A DNA stretch of 64,000 nt from Cytophagales bacterium. Its GTDB lineage: Bacteria; Bacteroidota; Bacteroidia; Cytophagales; Thermoflexibacteraceae. Under the pieces are notes generated by a model. The model saw nothing but the letters and a program-made list of their open reading frames with translations. It was not told the DNA's origin and searched no databases. How positions within the stretch are numbered: position 1 is the first letter of the stretch; each line of letters starts with the position of its first letter. The position numbers and the translations under genes were made by a program. Positions 51,262 through 59,056 of this stretch are shown here, in pieces. The stretch lies in contig JAAFJS010000002.1 of the NCBI GenBank assembly GCA_013298985.1, forward strand, positions 26,562 through 90,561. Reading direction: 5' to 3'.

Positions 51262-51666
51262 ATGAAAAGGCAAAAAGATGAAGAGAATCCTGTACTTACG
51301 AAAAGTTATGATTTTGCCTTAAAAATTATTGAAGTTTATAAAGTTTTAGCCAATAATCGTGAGTATGTGCTTTCAAAACAAGTTTTAAGAAGCGGTACTT
51401 CGATAGGTGCAAATGTAGAAGAGGGCATAGGTGGACATACTTTAAGAGATTTTGCTGCAAAATTTTCTATTTCGTACAAGGAAGCAAGAGAAACAAAATA
51501 TTGGCTTAGGTTATTGAGAGATAGCAATTATTTGGATACAGAGATTGCTAATGCAAGAATCAGTGATTGCGAAGAATTAATCAGGTTAATCGGTGCTATT
51601 TTGAGGACTACAAAGCAAAAAATAGCAGACGAGGAACAAAGGAAAAATAAGAAGAATACAGACTGA
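51262..51666 (+). CDS. Four-helix-bundle protein (S23/IVP family), copy 1
   Basis: A 134-residue all-helical protein of the S23/IVP family, whose members are often encoded by intervening sequences of 23S rRNA genes. Diagnostic stretch: LSKQVLRSGTSIGANVEEGIGG, then KFSISYKEARETKYWLRLL. Found here alone, outside any rRNA gene, in the place where murD is expected between mraY and ftsW. Similar genes lie at 55022 and 56069. The protein probably oligomerises; its role is unknown. Confidence 0.85.
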   Translation: MKRQKDEENPVLTKSYDFALKIIEVYKVLANNREYVLSKQVLRSGTSIGANVEEGIGGHTLRDFAAKFSISYKEARETKYWLRLLRDSNYLDTEIANARISDCEELIRLIGAILRTTKQKIADEEQRKNKKNTD

Positions 51667-51896
51667 AATGCAAAATTACAAATCTGGAATGAAATGCAAA
51701 ATCTGGAATTTGGAATGGAAATACAAAATTTGGAATGAGAAATTTGAAATGCAAATACAAAAAATTATTCCAGATTCCAGATTTTCAGATTAATAATTTG
51801 GCTGTTTTAATCATTCCAGATTCCAGATTAAGCGATTTTCAGATTAATAATTCGGCTGTTTTATTCCAGATTCCAGATTTTCAAATTTTTAATTAT
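51667..51896. repeat. TTCCAGATTCCA-type repeat block before ftsW
   Basis: Forward GGAATGAAATGCAAAATCTGGAATTT units are followed by two near-identical copies of a segment containing TTTTCAGATTAATAATT(T/C)GGCTGTTTTA...ATTCCAGATTCCAGATT (about 51771-51831 and 51834-51881). An open frame runs through the block in phase with ftsW, but it is repeat DNA, not coding. Confidence 0.65.
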
Positions 51897-53063
51897 ATGA
51901 AATTAAAAGAAAACAAACTCTTAGAGGGCGACCCCATTATTTGGGGCGTGGTATTCATCTTGGCACTCATCAGTATCTTGCTGGTTTACAGTGCGACGGG
52001 TACGCTTGCCTTCAAGTACGGAAAGGAAAACGAAAGTTACTTGCTCAAACACTCCTTGTTGTTTGTGTTGAGTTTCGTAGTGATGTGGTTTTGCCACAAG
52101 ATTGATTACAAATATTTTTCAAGGATTTCACGTTTGGCGTTGCTCTTTTCAGTGCCTCTGCTCATTTTTACTTGGGGCTACGGCACTACAATCAATGACG
52201 CAACACGCTGGCTTACAATCCCTTACATCAATCACACATTTCAACCTGCGGATTTGGCGAAGTTAGCACTGATTGCGAATGTGGCGAGTATGCTCTCTAA
52301 ACGCCAGCAAAATATTCGGGACATTGAGAAAACCTTGATTCCGATTTTGTTTTGGTGCGGACTGATTTGCGGATTGATAGCACTGAGCGACTTTTCGGGG
52401 GCGGCGATACTGTTTGCAACTTGCTTGCTCATCATGTTCATCGGCAGAATGCCTTTGAGATACTTGGCGGGCGTAGTGATGGTAGGCGTGGTAGTAGGCG
52501 CACTTGCCTTGGCAATAGGGCAAAGAGGCGGTACAGCAAAAAGCCGCATGAGTTCGTACTTTGATGCGAATCACCTGCCTTTCCAAACCGAGCAGTCTTA
52601 CATTGCGGTAGCGACAGGCGGTTTTGCGGGCAAGGGACCTGGGCAAAGTCATCAGCGCAACTTCTTGCCTCACCCTTATTCGGACTTTATTTTTGCGATT
52701 TTGGTGGAGGAATACGGAATGTTTGGCGCAGTAGTCGTGATAGGTTTGTTTCTCACGCTCCTCTATCGGGGAATGTTAGCGGTCAATCAGAGTGAAAATG
52801 CCTTTGGCGGACTGCTCTCGGCGGGGCTAAGTTTCAGTGTTGCCTTCCAAGCCTTAATAAACATGGGCGTTGCCACAGGGATACTGCCTGTAACGGGTTT
52901 GCAGTTGCCACTCGTGAGCATGGGGGGAACTTCGCTGCTCCTCACAGGTGCGTCTATCGGAATCATTATCAGCGTGAGCCGTAGCAATACGTACAAGCCA
53001 ATTTTACAAAGTGCAAAGGAGAAGTTTTTTAATGGAAAAAATAGGAAAGTGGCGAGGGCGTAG
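51897..53063 (+). CDS. ftsW: Cell-division lipid II polymerase FtsW
   Basis: About 388 residues from ATG 51897 (MKLKENKLLEGDPIIWG); the 54-codon upstream extension is repeat DNA. A SEDS-family polytopic glycosyltransferase with ten membrane segments. Signature parts: GPGQSHQRNFLPHPYSDFIFAILVEEYG with the catalytic Asp region, and GVATGILPVTGLQLPLVSMGGTSLL. It polymerises lipid II at the septum together with FtsI. Normal length for the family. The next gene of the standard order, murG, is displaced by six inserted genes. Confidence 0.95.
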   Translation: MKLKENKLLEGDPIIWGVVFILALISILLVYSATGTLAFKYGKENESYLLKHSLLFVLSFVVMWFCHKIDYKYFSRISRLALLFSVPLLIFTWGYGTTINDATRWLTIPYINHTFQPADLAKLALIANVASMLSKRQQNIRDIEKTLIPILFWCGLICGLIALSDFSGAAILFATCLLIMFIGRMPLRYLAGVVMVGVVVGALALAIGQRGGTAKSRMSSYFDANHLPFQTEQSYIAVATGGFAGKGPGQSHQRNFLPHPYSDFIFAILVEEYGMFGAVVVIGLFLTLLYRGMLAVNQSENAFGGLLSAGLSFSVAFQALINMGVATGILPVTGLQLPLVSMGGTSLLLTGASIGIIISVSRSNTYKPILQSAKEKFFNGKNRKVARA

Positions 53064-53151
53064 TTTTTTGTTTGAAGTGGTTTGATGTTGTTTGAAATAC
53101 AGTTTGAGGTTGTTTGCAAATTAATTGTAAACGTATGTTAGTAGATGAAAG

Positions 53152-53310
53152 AAGGTGGTAGCTCCACGCCTTAAAAGGCGTAGTTAAAGATAACCCCTCG
53201 CTTTAGCGGGGGGAACTCAGTAAGTAGGTAGCTTTACACCTTGAAGGGCGTAGTTAAAGAGAGTGAAGTTTTCTTTAACTCCTCGCTTTAGCGGGGGGAA
53301 CTCGTGGAAA
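53152..53310 (+). repeat. REP-like hairpin elements upstream of the Y1 transposase
   Basis: Two successive modules: CCACGCCTTAAAAGGCGTAG and CCTCGCTTTAGCGGGGGGAACTC; then AAGTAGGTAG, ACACCTTGAAGGGCGTAG and again CTCCTCGCTTTAGCGGGGGGAACTC (ending near 53304). Each CTCGC...GCGGGG unit is a small hairpin followed by GAACTC. These look like transposase recognition hairpins. An inverted copy is in front of mraZ. Confidence 0.7.
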
Positions 53311-53343
53311 AAATAAAAATAGAAACTAAAATATTCATAATCT

Positions 53344-53775
53344 ATGGCTTGTGTAAAGATATGGGTTCATGTAGTTTGGGGAACGAAATATAGAGAAGAA
53401 GTTTTGACAAAGGAAGTTCGGAAAATTTTGTTCCAGCATATTAAGGAAAATGCGATAGAAAAAGAAGTTTTACTGGATTGCGTGAATGGATATACAGACC
53501 ATGTACATTGCTTAGTCAGATTAAAAGCAGACCAAAGCATAGCACAAGTAGTACAATTATTAAAAGGAGAGGCTTCTTTTTGGGCAAACAAAAACGAACT
53601 GGTCAAAGGAAAATTGCAGTGGGCAGATGAATATTTTGCAGTTTCAGTAAGCGAATCCATGATTCAAACAGTCAGAGAGTACATTTATAAGCAAGAAGAG
53701 CATCATCAGAAAGTAAAGTTTGAGGAAGAATATGAAAAGTTTATGCAGAGATATGGATTTACAGCAAAAGACTAA
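53344..53775 (+). CDS. Y1 (HUH) transposase, IS200/REP-associated type
   Basis: A 143-residue single-domain Y1 transposase. The metal-binding HUH motif is seen in YTDHVHCLV and the nucleophilic Tyr probably in VREYIYKQEEHH. Such enzymes cut and join single-stranded DNA at hairpins near the element ends. Hairpin arrays on both sides and a distant matching element at 38.4 kb suggest a REP-associated domesticated transposase (RAYT) or a small IS200. It lies between ftsW and murG. The protein is full length, with no frameshift. Confidence 0.88.
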   Translation: MACVKIWVHVVWGTKYREEVLTKEVRKILFQHIKENAIEKEVLLDCVNGYTDHVHCLVRLKADQSIAQVVQLLKGEASFWANKNELVKGKLQWADEYFAVSVSESMIQTVREYIYKQEEHHQKVKFEEEYEKFMQRYGFTAKD

Positions 53776-53789
53776 GGAGAGATTTGAGG

Positions 53790-53840
53790 TTAAGCCCCAC
53801 GCCAATTCTATTGTGGCTTAAAAGGCGTAGTTAAAGAGAA
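53790..53840 (+). repeat. REP-like hairpin downstream of the Y1 transposase
   Basis: GCCCCACGCCAATTCTATTGTGGCTTAAAAGGCGTAGTTAAAGA resembles the left-hand modules (GGCGTAGTTAAAGA is shared). It probably marks the other end of the element. Confidence 0.55.
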
Positions 53841-53895
53841 GTAGAATATCATTTTTGTGATTCTCCTCATCAAAGTAGAAAATTAGAAATGCCTT

Positions 53896-53965
53896 AAAAA
53901 GTCCCAGAGGGACGACCGCTTTGTAGAAAAGTAAAAAACAGATTCCTTATAAAACCCCGTAGGGG
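53896..53965 (+). repeat. Composite palindromic repeat (GTCCC/GGGAC type)
   Basis: AAAAGTCCCAGAGGGACGACCGCTTTGTAGAAAA, then a short spacer and ACCCCGTAGGGGTGG. Second member of the family found at 42.3 and 57.6 kb. A CTCCGTTAGGAG palindrome follows at about 54021-54032. Confidence 0.6.
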
Positions 53966-54079
53966 TGGAACTTTGGGAAAGGAAAATATAGAGAACAGGA
54001 AACCATTATCAAACAACGAACTCCGTTAGGAGTTGAATGAAGGTTGAAAATAGTTTGTAATATTTTTTCAAATAAAAAT

Positions 54080-54748
54080 ATGACCAAAGCAGGACTTTAC
54101 TTATTAGTGGTTTTATTGGCGAGTGCTTGCACTGCCAAAATAGCACCTTACACGTGTGGTCCCGTGATGACTAAGAAGTCAATTAGGCAAGTTTTTCAGC
54201 CAATTTTGAGCTATATGGATTTGAAGTCAGGAGAAGTTTTAGCAGATGTGGGCGCATCAAGTGGGTGTTTTAATGCAATGATGGCAACATTGACGGACAG
54301 TGTTACTTACTACATTCAGGACATAGATACGGCTTGTTTGAACGAAAAAGAATTTGATAAAATCTTAAATTATTACACTAAACAATCAGGTAAGTCGCTG
54401 AAGGAGAGGAACAAATTTTATATCGTGATTGGAGGAATGGAGCAAACAAATCTACCTGATAATACAATTGATAAAATTTATACTAACGGAACGTTTCATG
54501 CTTTTTCAAATGCCGAATCTATCATGAAAGACTTGCATAAAAAGCTAAAAACCAATGGTTTAATATTTATCAGAGAAGACATCAATTTTGGGCAAGAGAT
54601 TAAATACTGTCCAGATAAAAAATGTGGGAATCAACTTTCAAGCTATGAAAACTTTATCAATGTCTTGGAGAAAAGTGGATTTCGTTTAGTAGAGAAAGGA
54701 AAAGATTTTAGTGGTTCGCCAATTTATCAGTTTAGGAAAATAGGATAA
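54080..54748 (+). CDS. Lipoprotein-like protein with a class I methyltransferase fold
   Basis: About 222 residues from ATG 54080 (a TTG 12 codons earlier is less likely). A lipoprotein signal MTKAGLYLLVVLLASAC has Cys at 17 with Ala-Ser before it. The mature part has the SAM-binding loop VLADVGASSGCFNAMMA, an acidic second motif (YYIQDID), a fourth-motif region (DKIYTNGTFHAF) and LKTNGLIFIREDINF. Methyltransferases need S-adenosylmethionine, which is absent from the periplasm, so export is puzzling. It could be a repurposed non-catalytic fold or be retained inside. Substrate unknown. Confidence 0.7.
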   Translation: MTKAGLYLLVVLLASACTAKIAPYTCGPVMTKKSIRQVFQPILSYMDLKSGEVLADVGASSGCFNAMMATLTDSVTYYIQDIDTACLNEKEFDKILNYYTKQSGKSLKERNKFYIVIGGMEQTNLPDNTIDKIYTNGTFHAFSNAESIMKDLHKKLKTNGLIFIREDINFGQEIKYCPDKKCGNQLSSYENFINVLEKSGFRLVEKGKDFSGSPIYQFRKIG

Positions 54749-54763
54749 AAGTAATTATCATAA

Positions 54764-54982
54764 ATGCTTGAAATTATGCCACAAGTAGATAAAAGTGAAA
54801 TTCGTAAAGAACTGATTCAGAGAGCAGAAAAATACACCGTATTATTTCAAAAAGCAGTTGATAGAAAAATAAAAATGCTGAAAGAGAAGGGTTTACCTAT
54901 TGTATTTTCAAAAGATGGAGTTATCTATTACGAACTTCCAAACGGTGAAATCACAACAAAAAGTCCTTTTGAAAGTAAATAG
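54764..54982 (+). CDS. Small hypothetical protein
   Basis: A 72-residue highly charged protein with an N-terminal helix (KSEIRKELIQRAEKYTVLFQKAVDRKIKMLKE) and a short C-terminal strand hairpin (IVFSKDGVIYYELPNGEITTKSPF). It begins 16 bases after the previous gene. It looks like a small binding or antitoxin-type protein, but I recognise no family. ATG 54776 is an alternative start. Confidence 0.5.
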   Translation: MLEIMPQVDKSEIRKELIQRAEKYTVLFQKAVDRKIKMLKEKGLPIVFSKDGVIYYELPNGEITTKSPFESK

Positions 54983-55021
54983 TTGTTTGTTAAATAGTTG
55001 AATAGTTTTAAATACATTTTT

Positions 55022-55420
55022 ATGAATAGCCAAAATGAAAATGAGGAAAAGAAGTATCTGAAATTGAATGATGTAGAGGCTTATAAAGTTGCTTTTCATT
55101 TGAGTAATTATGTTTGGAACTTAGTAGTTGAGTGGCAAAATTTTCCAAAAGATACACTTGGAAAACAGTTTGTGAGAGCAATAGATAGCATTTCAGCAAA
55201 TATCGCAGAGGGTTTTGGCAGACATCATAAAAACGATAAAATCAGGTTTTTCATTATTGCAAGAGCCTCAACCAAAGAATGTTTGGATTGGAATGAAAAA
55301 GCAAAAGTTAGGAAACTGATAGACGAGGATAAGTACAAGCATATTTTTTCACAGCTAAATGATTTGCCCAGAAACATAAACTATCTAATAAAAATAACAA
55401 AACAAAAACTCTCAGAATAA
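55022..55420 (+). CDS. Four-helix-bundle protein (S23/IVP family), copy 2
   Basis: About 132 residues from ATG 55022. The helical core contains DVEAYKVAFHLSNYVW, then QFVRAIDSISANIAEGFGRHH, which is the family hallmark, and FIIARASTKECLDWNEKA. Only loosely similar to the copies at 51262 and 56069, so independent acquisitions are likely. Position: between ftsW and murG. Confidence 0.82.
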   Translation: MNSQNENEEKKYLKLNDVEAYKVAFHLSNYVWNLVVEWQNFPKDTLGKQFVRAIDSISANIAEGFGRHHKNDKIRFFIIARASTKECLDWNEKAKVRKLIDEDKYKHIFSQLNDLPRNINYLIKITKQKLSE

Positions 55421-55489
55421 CTATTTAGCAATTAACTATCAAACTATTCATTCAACTATCTAACAATTAACTATTTAACTATTGTATTT

Positions 55490-55909
55490 ATGAATTTACA
55501 AAGAGCTATCGAGATAGCAATAGAGGCGCACAAAGGGCAAACAGACAAAGTAGGCAAGCCTTACATCTTGCATATCTTTCAGGTGATGGCAAAAGGCAAG
55601 GGTGAAGACGAAAAAATTACAGCACTTTTGCATGATGTAGTCGAGGATACGCCTTGGACTTTGGAAAAATTGGAGGCGGAGGGCTTTTCTACCAAAATCA
55701 TTGAAGCATTAGATTGCTTGACGAGGCGAGAAAGTGAAACTTATGAGGAGTTTATAGAAAGAGTGAAAAGCAATCCTTTGGCTATCAAAGTCAAAATCAA
55801 TGACTTAGAAGATAACATGGATATTCGCAGACTTCGACAGGTATCTGAAAATGATACAGAAAGGCTAAATAAATATTTGAGAGCGTATAGAGAGTTAGTC
55901 GGGTTATGA
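55490..55909 (+). CDS. HD-domain hydrolase (RelA/SpoT-HD-like)
   Basis: A 139-residue protein made only of an HD phosphohydrolase domain: AIEAHKGQTDKVGKPYILH (first His), LLHDVVEDT (HD pair followed by ED) and KINDLEDNMD (the distal Asp region). This is the arrangement of small alarmone hydrolases (MESH1-like) and of RelA/SpoT HD domains, which cleave (p)ppGpp. No synthetase domain is present. Substrate cannot be proven. It is inserted between ftsW and murG, together with two four-helix-bundle genes. Confidence 0.8.
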   Translation: MNLQRAIEIAIEAHKGQTDKVGKPYILHIFQVMAKGKGEDEKITALLHDVVEDTPWTLEKLEAEGFSTKIIEALDCLTRRESETYEEFIERVKSNPLAIKVKINDLEDNMDIRRLRQVSENDTERLNKYLRAYRELVGL

Positions 55910-56068
55910 GTTATAAGTTATGAGTTATTTTTTCGCCTTTAAGAGGCTACTTATTCAACTTGATATTTAAAGTAAATTTTATCTATTAGTATAATATTTT
56001 TATATATAAAATATTGATAATCAATAAACTAATAATAATTTATAACTCCTAACTTATCACTAAAAAAC

Positions 56069-56479
56069 ATGGACAGTATTATCAAAAAGAAAAGTTTTGA
56101 TTTTGCGGTAAGGATAGTAAAGCTATATAAATACTTGGTGGATAAGAAAACAGAATATGTATTAAGTAAACAAATGCTGAGGTCAGGGACAGCAATAGGA
56201 GCATTGGTTAGAGAAGCATTAAATGCGGAATCTACTGCGGATTTTATTCACAAATTAGGTATTGCTCAAAAAGAAGCAGATGAAACTTGTTATTGGTTAG
56301 AACTGCTTTTTGAAACAGAATACATTGATGATAAGGAGTTTAACTCAATTCATAATGATAGTAAAGACGTTTTAAAAATGATTAGAAGCATTATTATTAC
56401 ATCAAAGAAAAAATTAAAAAATGAGAAAGATAAGAGAGAGCAAAAAGGTGATGATGAACAAGATAACAAAGATTCATAA
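56069..56479 (+). CDS. Four-helix-bundle protein (S23/IVP family), copy 3
   Basis: A 136-residue helical protein: KKSFDFAVRIVKLYKYL, then LSKQMLRSGTAIGALVREALNAES and KLGIAQKEADETCYWLELL. It is closer to copy 1 (51262) than to copy 2. The C-terminal 20 residues are charged and probably disordered. It immediately precedes murG (29 bases), after a TAACTCATAACT repeat. Confidence 0.84.
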   Translation: MDSIIKKKSFDFAVRIVKLYKYLVDKKTEYVLSKQMLRSGTAIGALVREALNAESTADFIHKLGIAQKEADETCYWLELLFETEYIDDKEFNSIHNDSKDVLKMIRSIIITSKKKLKNEKDKREQKGDDEQDNKDS

Positions 56480-56508
56480 CCTATAACTCATAACTCATAA
56501 CTTATAAC

Positions 56509-57600
56509 ATGAAGTTTATAATTAGCGGAGGAGGAACAGGCGGGCATATTTATCCCGCAATAGCAATAGCCCAAGAATTAAAGGTGCAAATTCCTGATTG
56601 TGAGATACTTTTTGTAGGGGCGGAGGGCAAAATGGAGATGGAAAAAGTACCCAAAGCAGGTTTTAAAATTGTAGGCTTGCCAATTCGAGGCTTGCAGCGC
56701 AAATTGACAGTAGAAAATTTGAGTTTTCCCTTCAAACTCATACAAAGTTTGTGGAAAGCGTGGAAAATAGTAAAAGATTTTAAGCCTGACGCAGTGATAG
56801 GAGTAGGCGGGTACGCAAGCGGTGCTATTATGCAAGTCGCTGTTTGGCAGGGAGTTAAAACCCTGATTCAGGAGCAAAATAGTTACGCAGGGCTTACGAA
56901 CAAATTGGTAGCAAAGTCTGTAAACAAGATTTGTGTGGCGTACCCAAACATGGAACGCTACTTCCCAAAAGAAAAAATCGTTTTTTGTGGAAATCCTGTT
57001 CGCAAGGATATTACTAACTTGGAAAGTGTTAGAAGTGAAGCATTTAAGTTCTTTGATTTATCGGAAAGTAAGAAAACGGTCTTGGTCTTGGGTGGTAGCC
57101 TCGGCGCAAGAACGATTAACAACTGCCTCAAAAGCGGCGTGAATGAACTGCTTGCCCAAGGTTATCAGGTAGTTTGGCAAACAGGAAAAATCTACTTTGA
57201 GGAAATGAAAAACTTTGCTAATACATTGAATAACAAGAATTTATATATCAAAGATTTTATATATGAAATGAATTACGCCTACGCCTGTGCAGACGTAGTG
57301 ATTTCCAGAGCAGGGGCGTTGTCAGTTTCAGAACTTTGCTTGGCGGGCAAGCCTACGATTTTAGTGCCTTCGCCCAATGTTGCCGAAGACCACCAAACCA
57401 AAAACGCAATGGCATTGGTAAATGAAAGTGCCGCAATTTTGGTGAAAGACGGGGAAGCAGGTAATACATTGATTACAAAGACCTTAGAATTACTAAAAGA
57501 TGAGAATAGACAGAAAGAATTAGCAGAAAATATTTTAAAACTTGTGAAACCAAATGCGAGTAAAGAAATTGTAAATCAAATAGTTAAAATAATAAAATGA
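56509..57600 (+). CDS. murG: UDP-N-acetylglucosamine--N-acetylmuramyl-(pentapeptide) pyrophosphoryl-undecaprenol GlcNAc transferase
   Basis: A 363-residue GT-B glycosyltransferase. It transfers GlcNAc to lipid I to give lipid II on the inner face of the membrane. Motifs: ISGGGTGGHIYPAIAIAQEL at the start, GVGGYASG, EQNSYAGLTNKL and the C-terminal donor site SRAGALSVSELCLAGKPTILVPSPNVAEDHQTKNA. Length is normal. It usually precedes murC; here an arginyltransferase-like gene and an MNT-HEPN pair follow instead. Confidence 0.95.
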   Translation: MKFIISGGGTGGHIYPAIAIAQELKVQIPDCEILFVGAEGKMEMEKVPKAGFKIVGLPIRGLQRKLTVENLSFPFKLIQSLWKAWKIVKDFKPDAVIGVGGYASGAIMQVAVWQGVKTLIQEQNSYAGLTNKLVAKSVNKICVAYPNMERYFPKEKIVFCGNPVRKDITNLESVRSEAFKFFDLSESKKTVLVLGGSLGARTINNCLKSGVNELLAQGYQVVWQTGKIYFEEMKNFANTLNNKNLYIKDFIYEMNYAYACADVVISRAGALSVSELCLAGKPTILVPSPNVAEDHQTKNAMALVNESAAILVKDGEAGNTLITKTLELLKDENRQKELAENILKLVKPNASKEIVNQIVKIIK

Positions 57601-57775
57601 ATAAAAATGCCGTTAGGCATGACCGCTTTGTAGAAAAATAAAAATCAAATTTAAAAAAAGTGCCGTAGGCACGAAACAAGGTATTTAGTTGCGTCCCTAA
57701 CGGGACTTTGAGAAGTTTTGGATACATAGATTTATTACAAAACGCCTATCCCTACGGGATTGGAAATTACAAAAC
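57601..57775 (+). repeat. Composite palindromic repeat (ATGCC/GGCAT type)
   Basis: ATGCCGTTAGGCAT, then GACCGCTTTGTAGAAAAATAAAAATCAAA, GTGCCGTAGGCAC, GTCCCTAACGGGAC and ATCCCTACGGGAT. Third member of the family at 42.3 and 53.9 kb; the arm sequences differ but remain complementary. Confidence 0.6.
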
Positions 57776-57834
57776 AAAAGCTCTCAGAATAACTATTAAG
57801 CTATGCAACAATTAACTATTCAACTATTTAACGA

Positions 57835-58584
57835 ATGAAGATATTTTATTCAGAACATCAGACAGATTACAATACTTATACATTCTCTTATGCGGTTTAT
57901 TGCATCAAAGAAAATAACAGCGAATTGCCAGCAATTTACGAGAAAGGATTTTTGCCTTATACAGGTAACTATCAGATAGAGAGCGATATATTTTACATGG
58001 CTCGTAGCCTGCGAGTAAACTTGGGCGATTTTGAAGATAGCTCGGAAAACAGGAGAGTAGATAGAAAAATAGCAGAACTGAATATACAAGTAGAAGTGGT
58101 AGAAAAAAGTAAATTTGACCTGCAAAACCCTGAATTTCAGCGTTTTTGTACGGAATATGCAGAGGAAAGATTTAGCGGGGGCAATATGGCAAGCGATAGA
58201 TTAGACTATGTACTAAGCAGAGGATTACTGACGCATATTTTCGCTTTTCGCACTGAAAATAAGGTACTTGGCTATGTTTTTACTGCCTTAGAAAATGACA
58301 TTTTGCACTACTGGTTTTCGTTTTATGAGGTGGAGTACATCAAACTCTCTTTGGGCAAGTGGATGATGTGGAGAGTGATTCGCTGGGCAAAAGATAACGG
58401 ACTCAATTACTGTTACTTAGGCACTTGCTACAAAGAAAAAGCACTCTACAAAGTACGCGACCACAAGGGAACAGAATTTTTTGACGGTGCAAAGTGGAAT
58501 AATGATGATGAATTGCTTAAACGTTTATGTAAAAGTGATGAAGATAAGAGAGAAACAGACCTTTTTAAGTTAGGAATTGTTTAA
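57835..58584 (+). CDS. Arginyl-tRNA--protein transferase-like (ATE/Bpt-like) protein
   Basis: A 249-residue protein. Features of the ATE/Bpt fold: ARSLRVNLGDFEDSSENRRVDRK in the first third and, in the GNAT-like part, LGYVFTALENDILHYWFSFYEVEYIKLSLGKWMMWRVIRWAKDNGLNYCYLGTCY. True transferases also have an N-terminal Cys motif that I do not see clearly, so the substrate may differ. Arginyl- or leucyl-transferases tag proteins for degradation by ClpAP-type proteases. Inserted after murG, where murC normally is. Confident on fold, less on activity. Confidence 0.65.
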   Translation: MKIFYSEHQTDYNTYTFSYAVYCIKENNSELPAIYEKGFLPYTGNYQIESDIFYMARSLRVNLGDFEDSSENRRVDRKIAELNIQVEVVEKSKFDLQNPEFQRFCTEYAEERFSGGNMASDRLDYVLSRGLLTHIFAFRTENKVLGYVFTALENDILHYWFSFYEVEYIKLSLGKWMMWRVIRWAKDNGLNYCYLGTCYKEKALYKVRDHKGTEFFDGAKWNNDDELLKRLCKSDEDKRETDLFKLGIV

Positions 58585-58602
58585 TCGCAACGGCGAACCG
58601 TC
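58583..58602 (+). repeat. Dispersed AATCGCAACGGCGAACCGTC repeat
   Basis: Forward copy immediately after the stop of the ATE-like gene (ACGG/CCGT hairpin core). An inverted copy lies at 59495-59513, so the pair brackets the second MNT-HEPN module. Confidence 0.6.
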
Positions 58603-58735
58603 TGGAATTTCAAATTATAAATTCTTAATTATAAATGAGTTAGATAAAATTTATTCCTTTAGTCAGTTCCACTGTGGGATTCAATATTGGTGGAAAAAAG
58701 AATAAAAAGGTGATAACTAAATCTTTTGCAAATTT

Positions 58736-59056
58736 ATGAAACAGAGCATTACAAATATTTTAAGTAGCGTAAAGAGTGTTGCAGAAGAGCAATTTGGAGA
58801 AAGATTAAAAGCAGTGCGCTTGTATGGCTCGTATGCAAGAGGTGAAGAAAGAGAAGACTCTGACATTGATATTTTGATAGTTTTAGATGAAATTCAAGGT
58901 TACTGGAAGGAGTATAAAAAAATAAGTTCCCCAATACATTATATTGGTTTTGAGCAAGATAAACTTATTTCTATCAATCTAATAGAAATTAAAAAATATG
59001 ATATTGGAGAAACAATGTTTATTAGAAATGTACAAAAAGAGAGCATTTTATTATGA
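58736..59056 (+). CDS. Nucleotidyltransferase (MNT) protein, second MNT-HEPN pair
   Basis: A 106-residue protein with LYGSYARGEEREDSDIDILIVLD (GSx10DxD), the minimal nucleotidyltransferase core. Its stop codon overlaps the ATG of the HEPN gene. It is unlike the first MNT gene at 48160. Expected antitoxin or enzyme that modifies the HEPN partner. Confidence 0.8.
   Translation: MKQSITNILSSVKSVAEEQFGERLKAVRLYGSYARGEEREDSDIDILIVLDEIQGYWKEYKKISSPIHYIGFEQDKLISINLIEIKKYDIGETMFIRNVQKESILL

Noticed and set aside
51262..51666. Idea that the four-helix-bundle protein replaces MurD
   Set aside because: It has no ATP or UDP-sugar binding motif and is far too small; it only occupies the position.
51735..51896. 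54-codon N-terminal extension of FtsW
   Set aside because: The DNA is the TTCCAGATTCCA repeat; FtsW similarity begins at ATG 51897.
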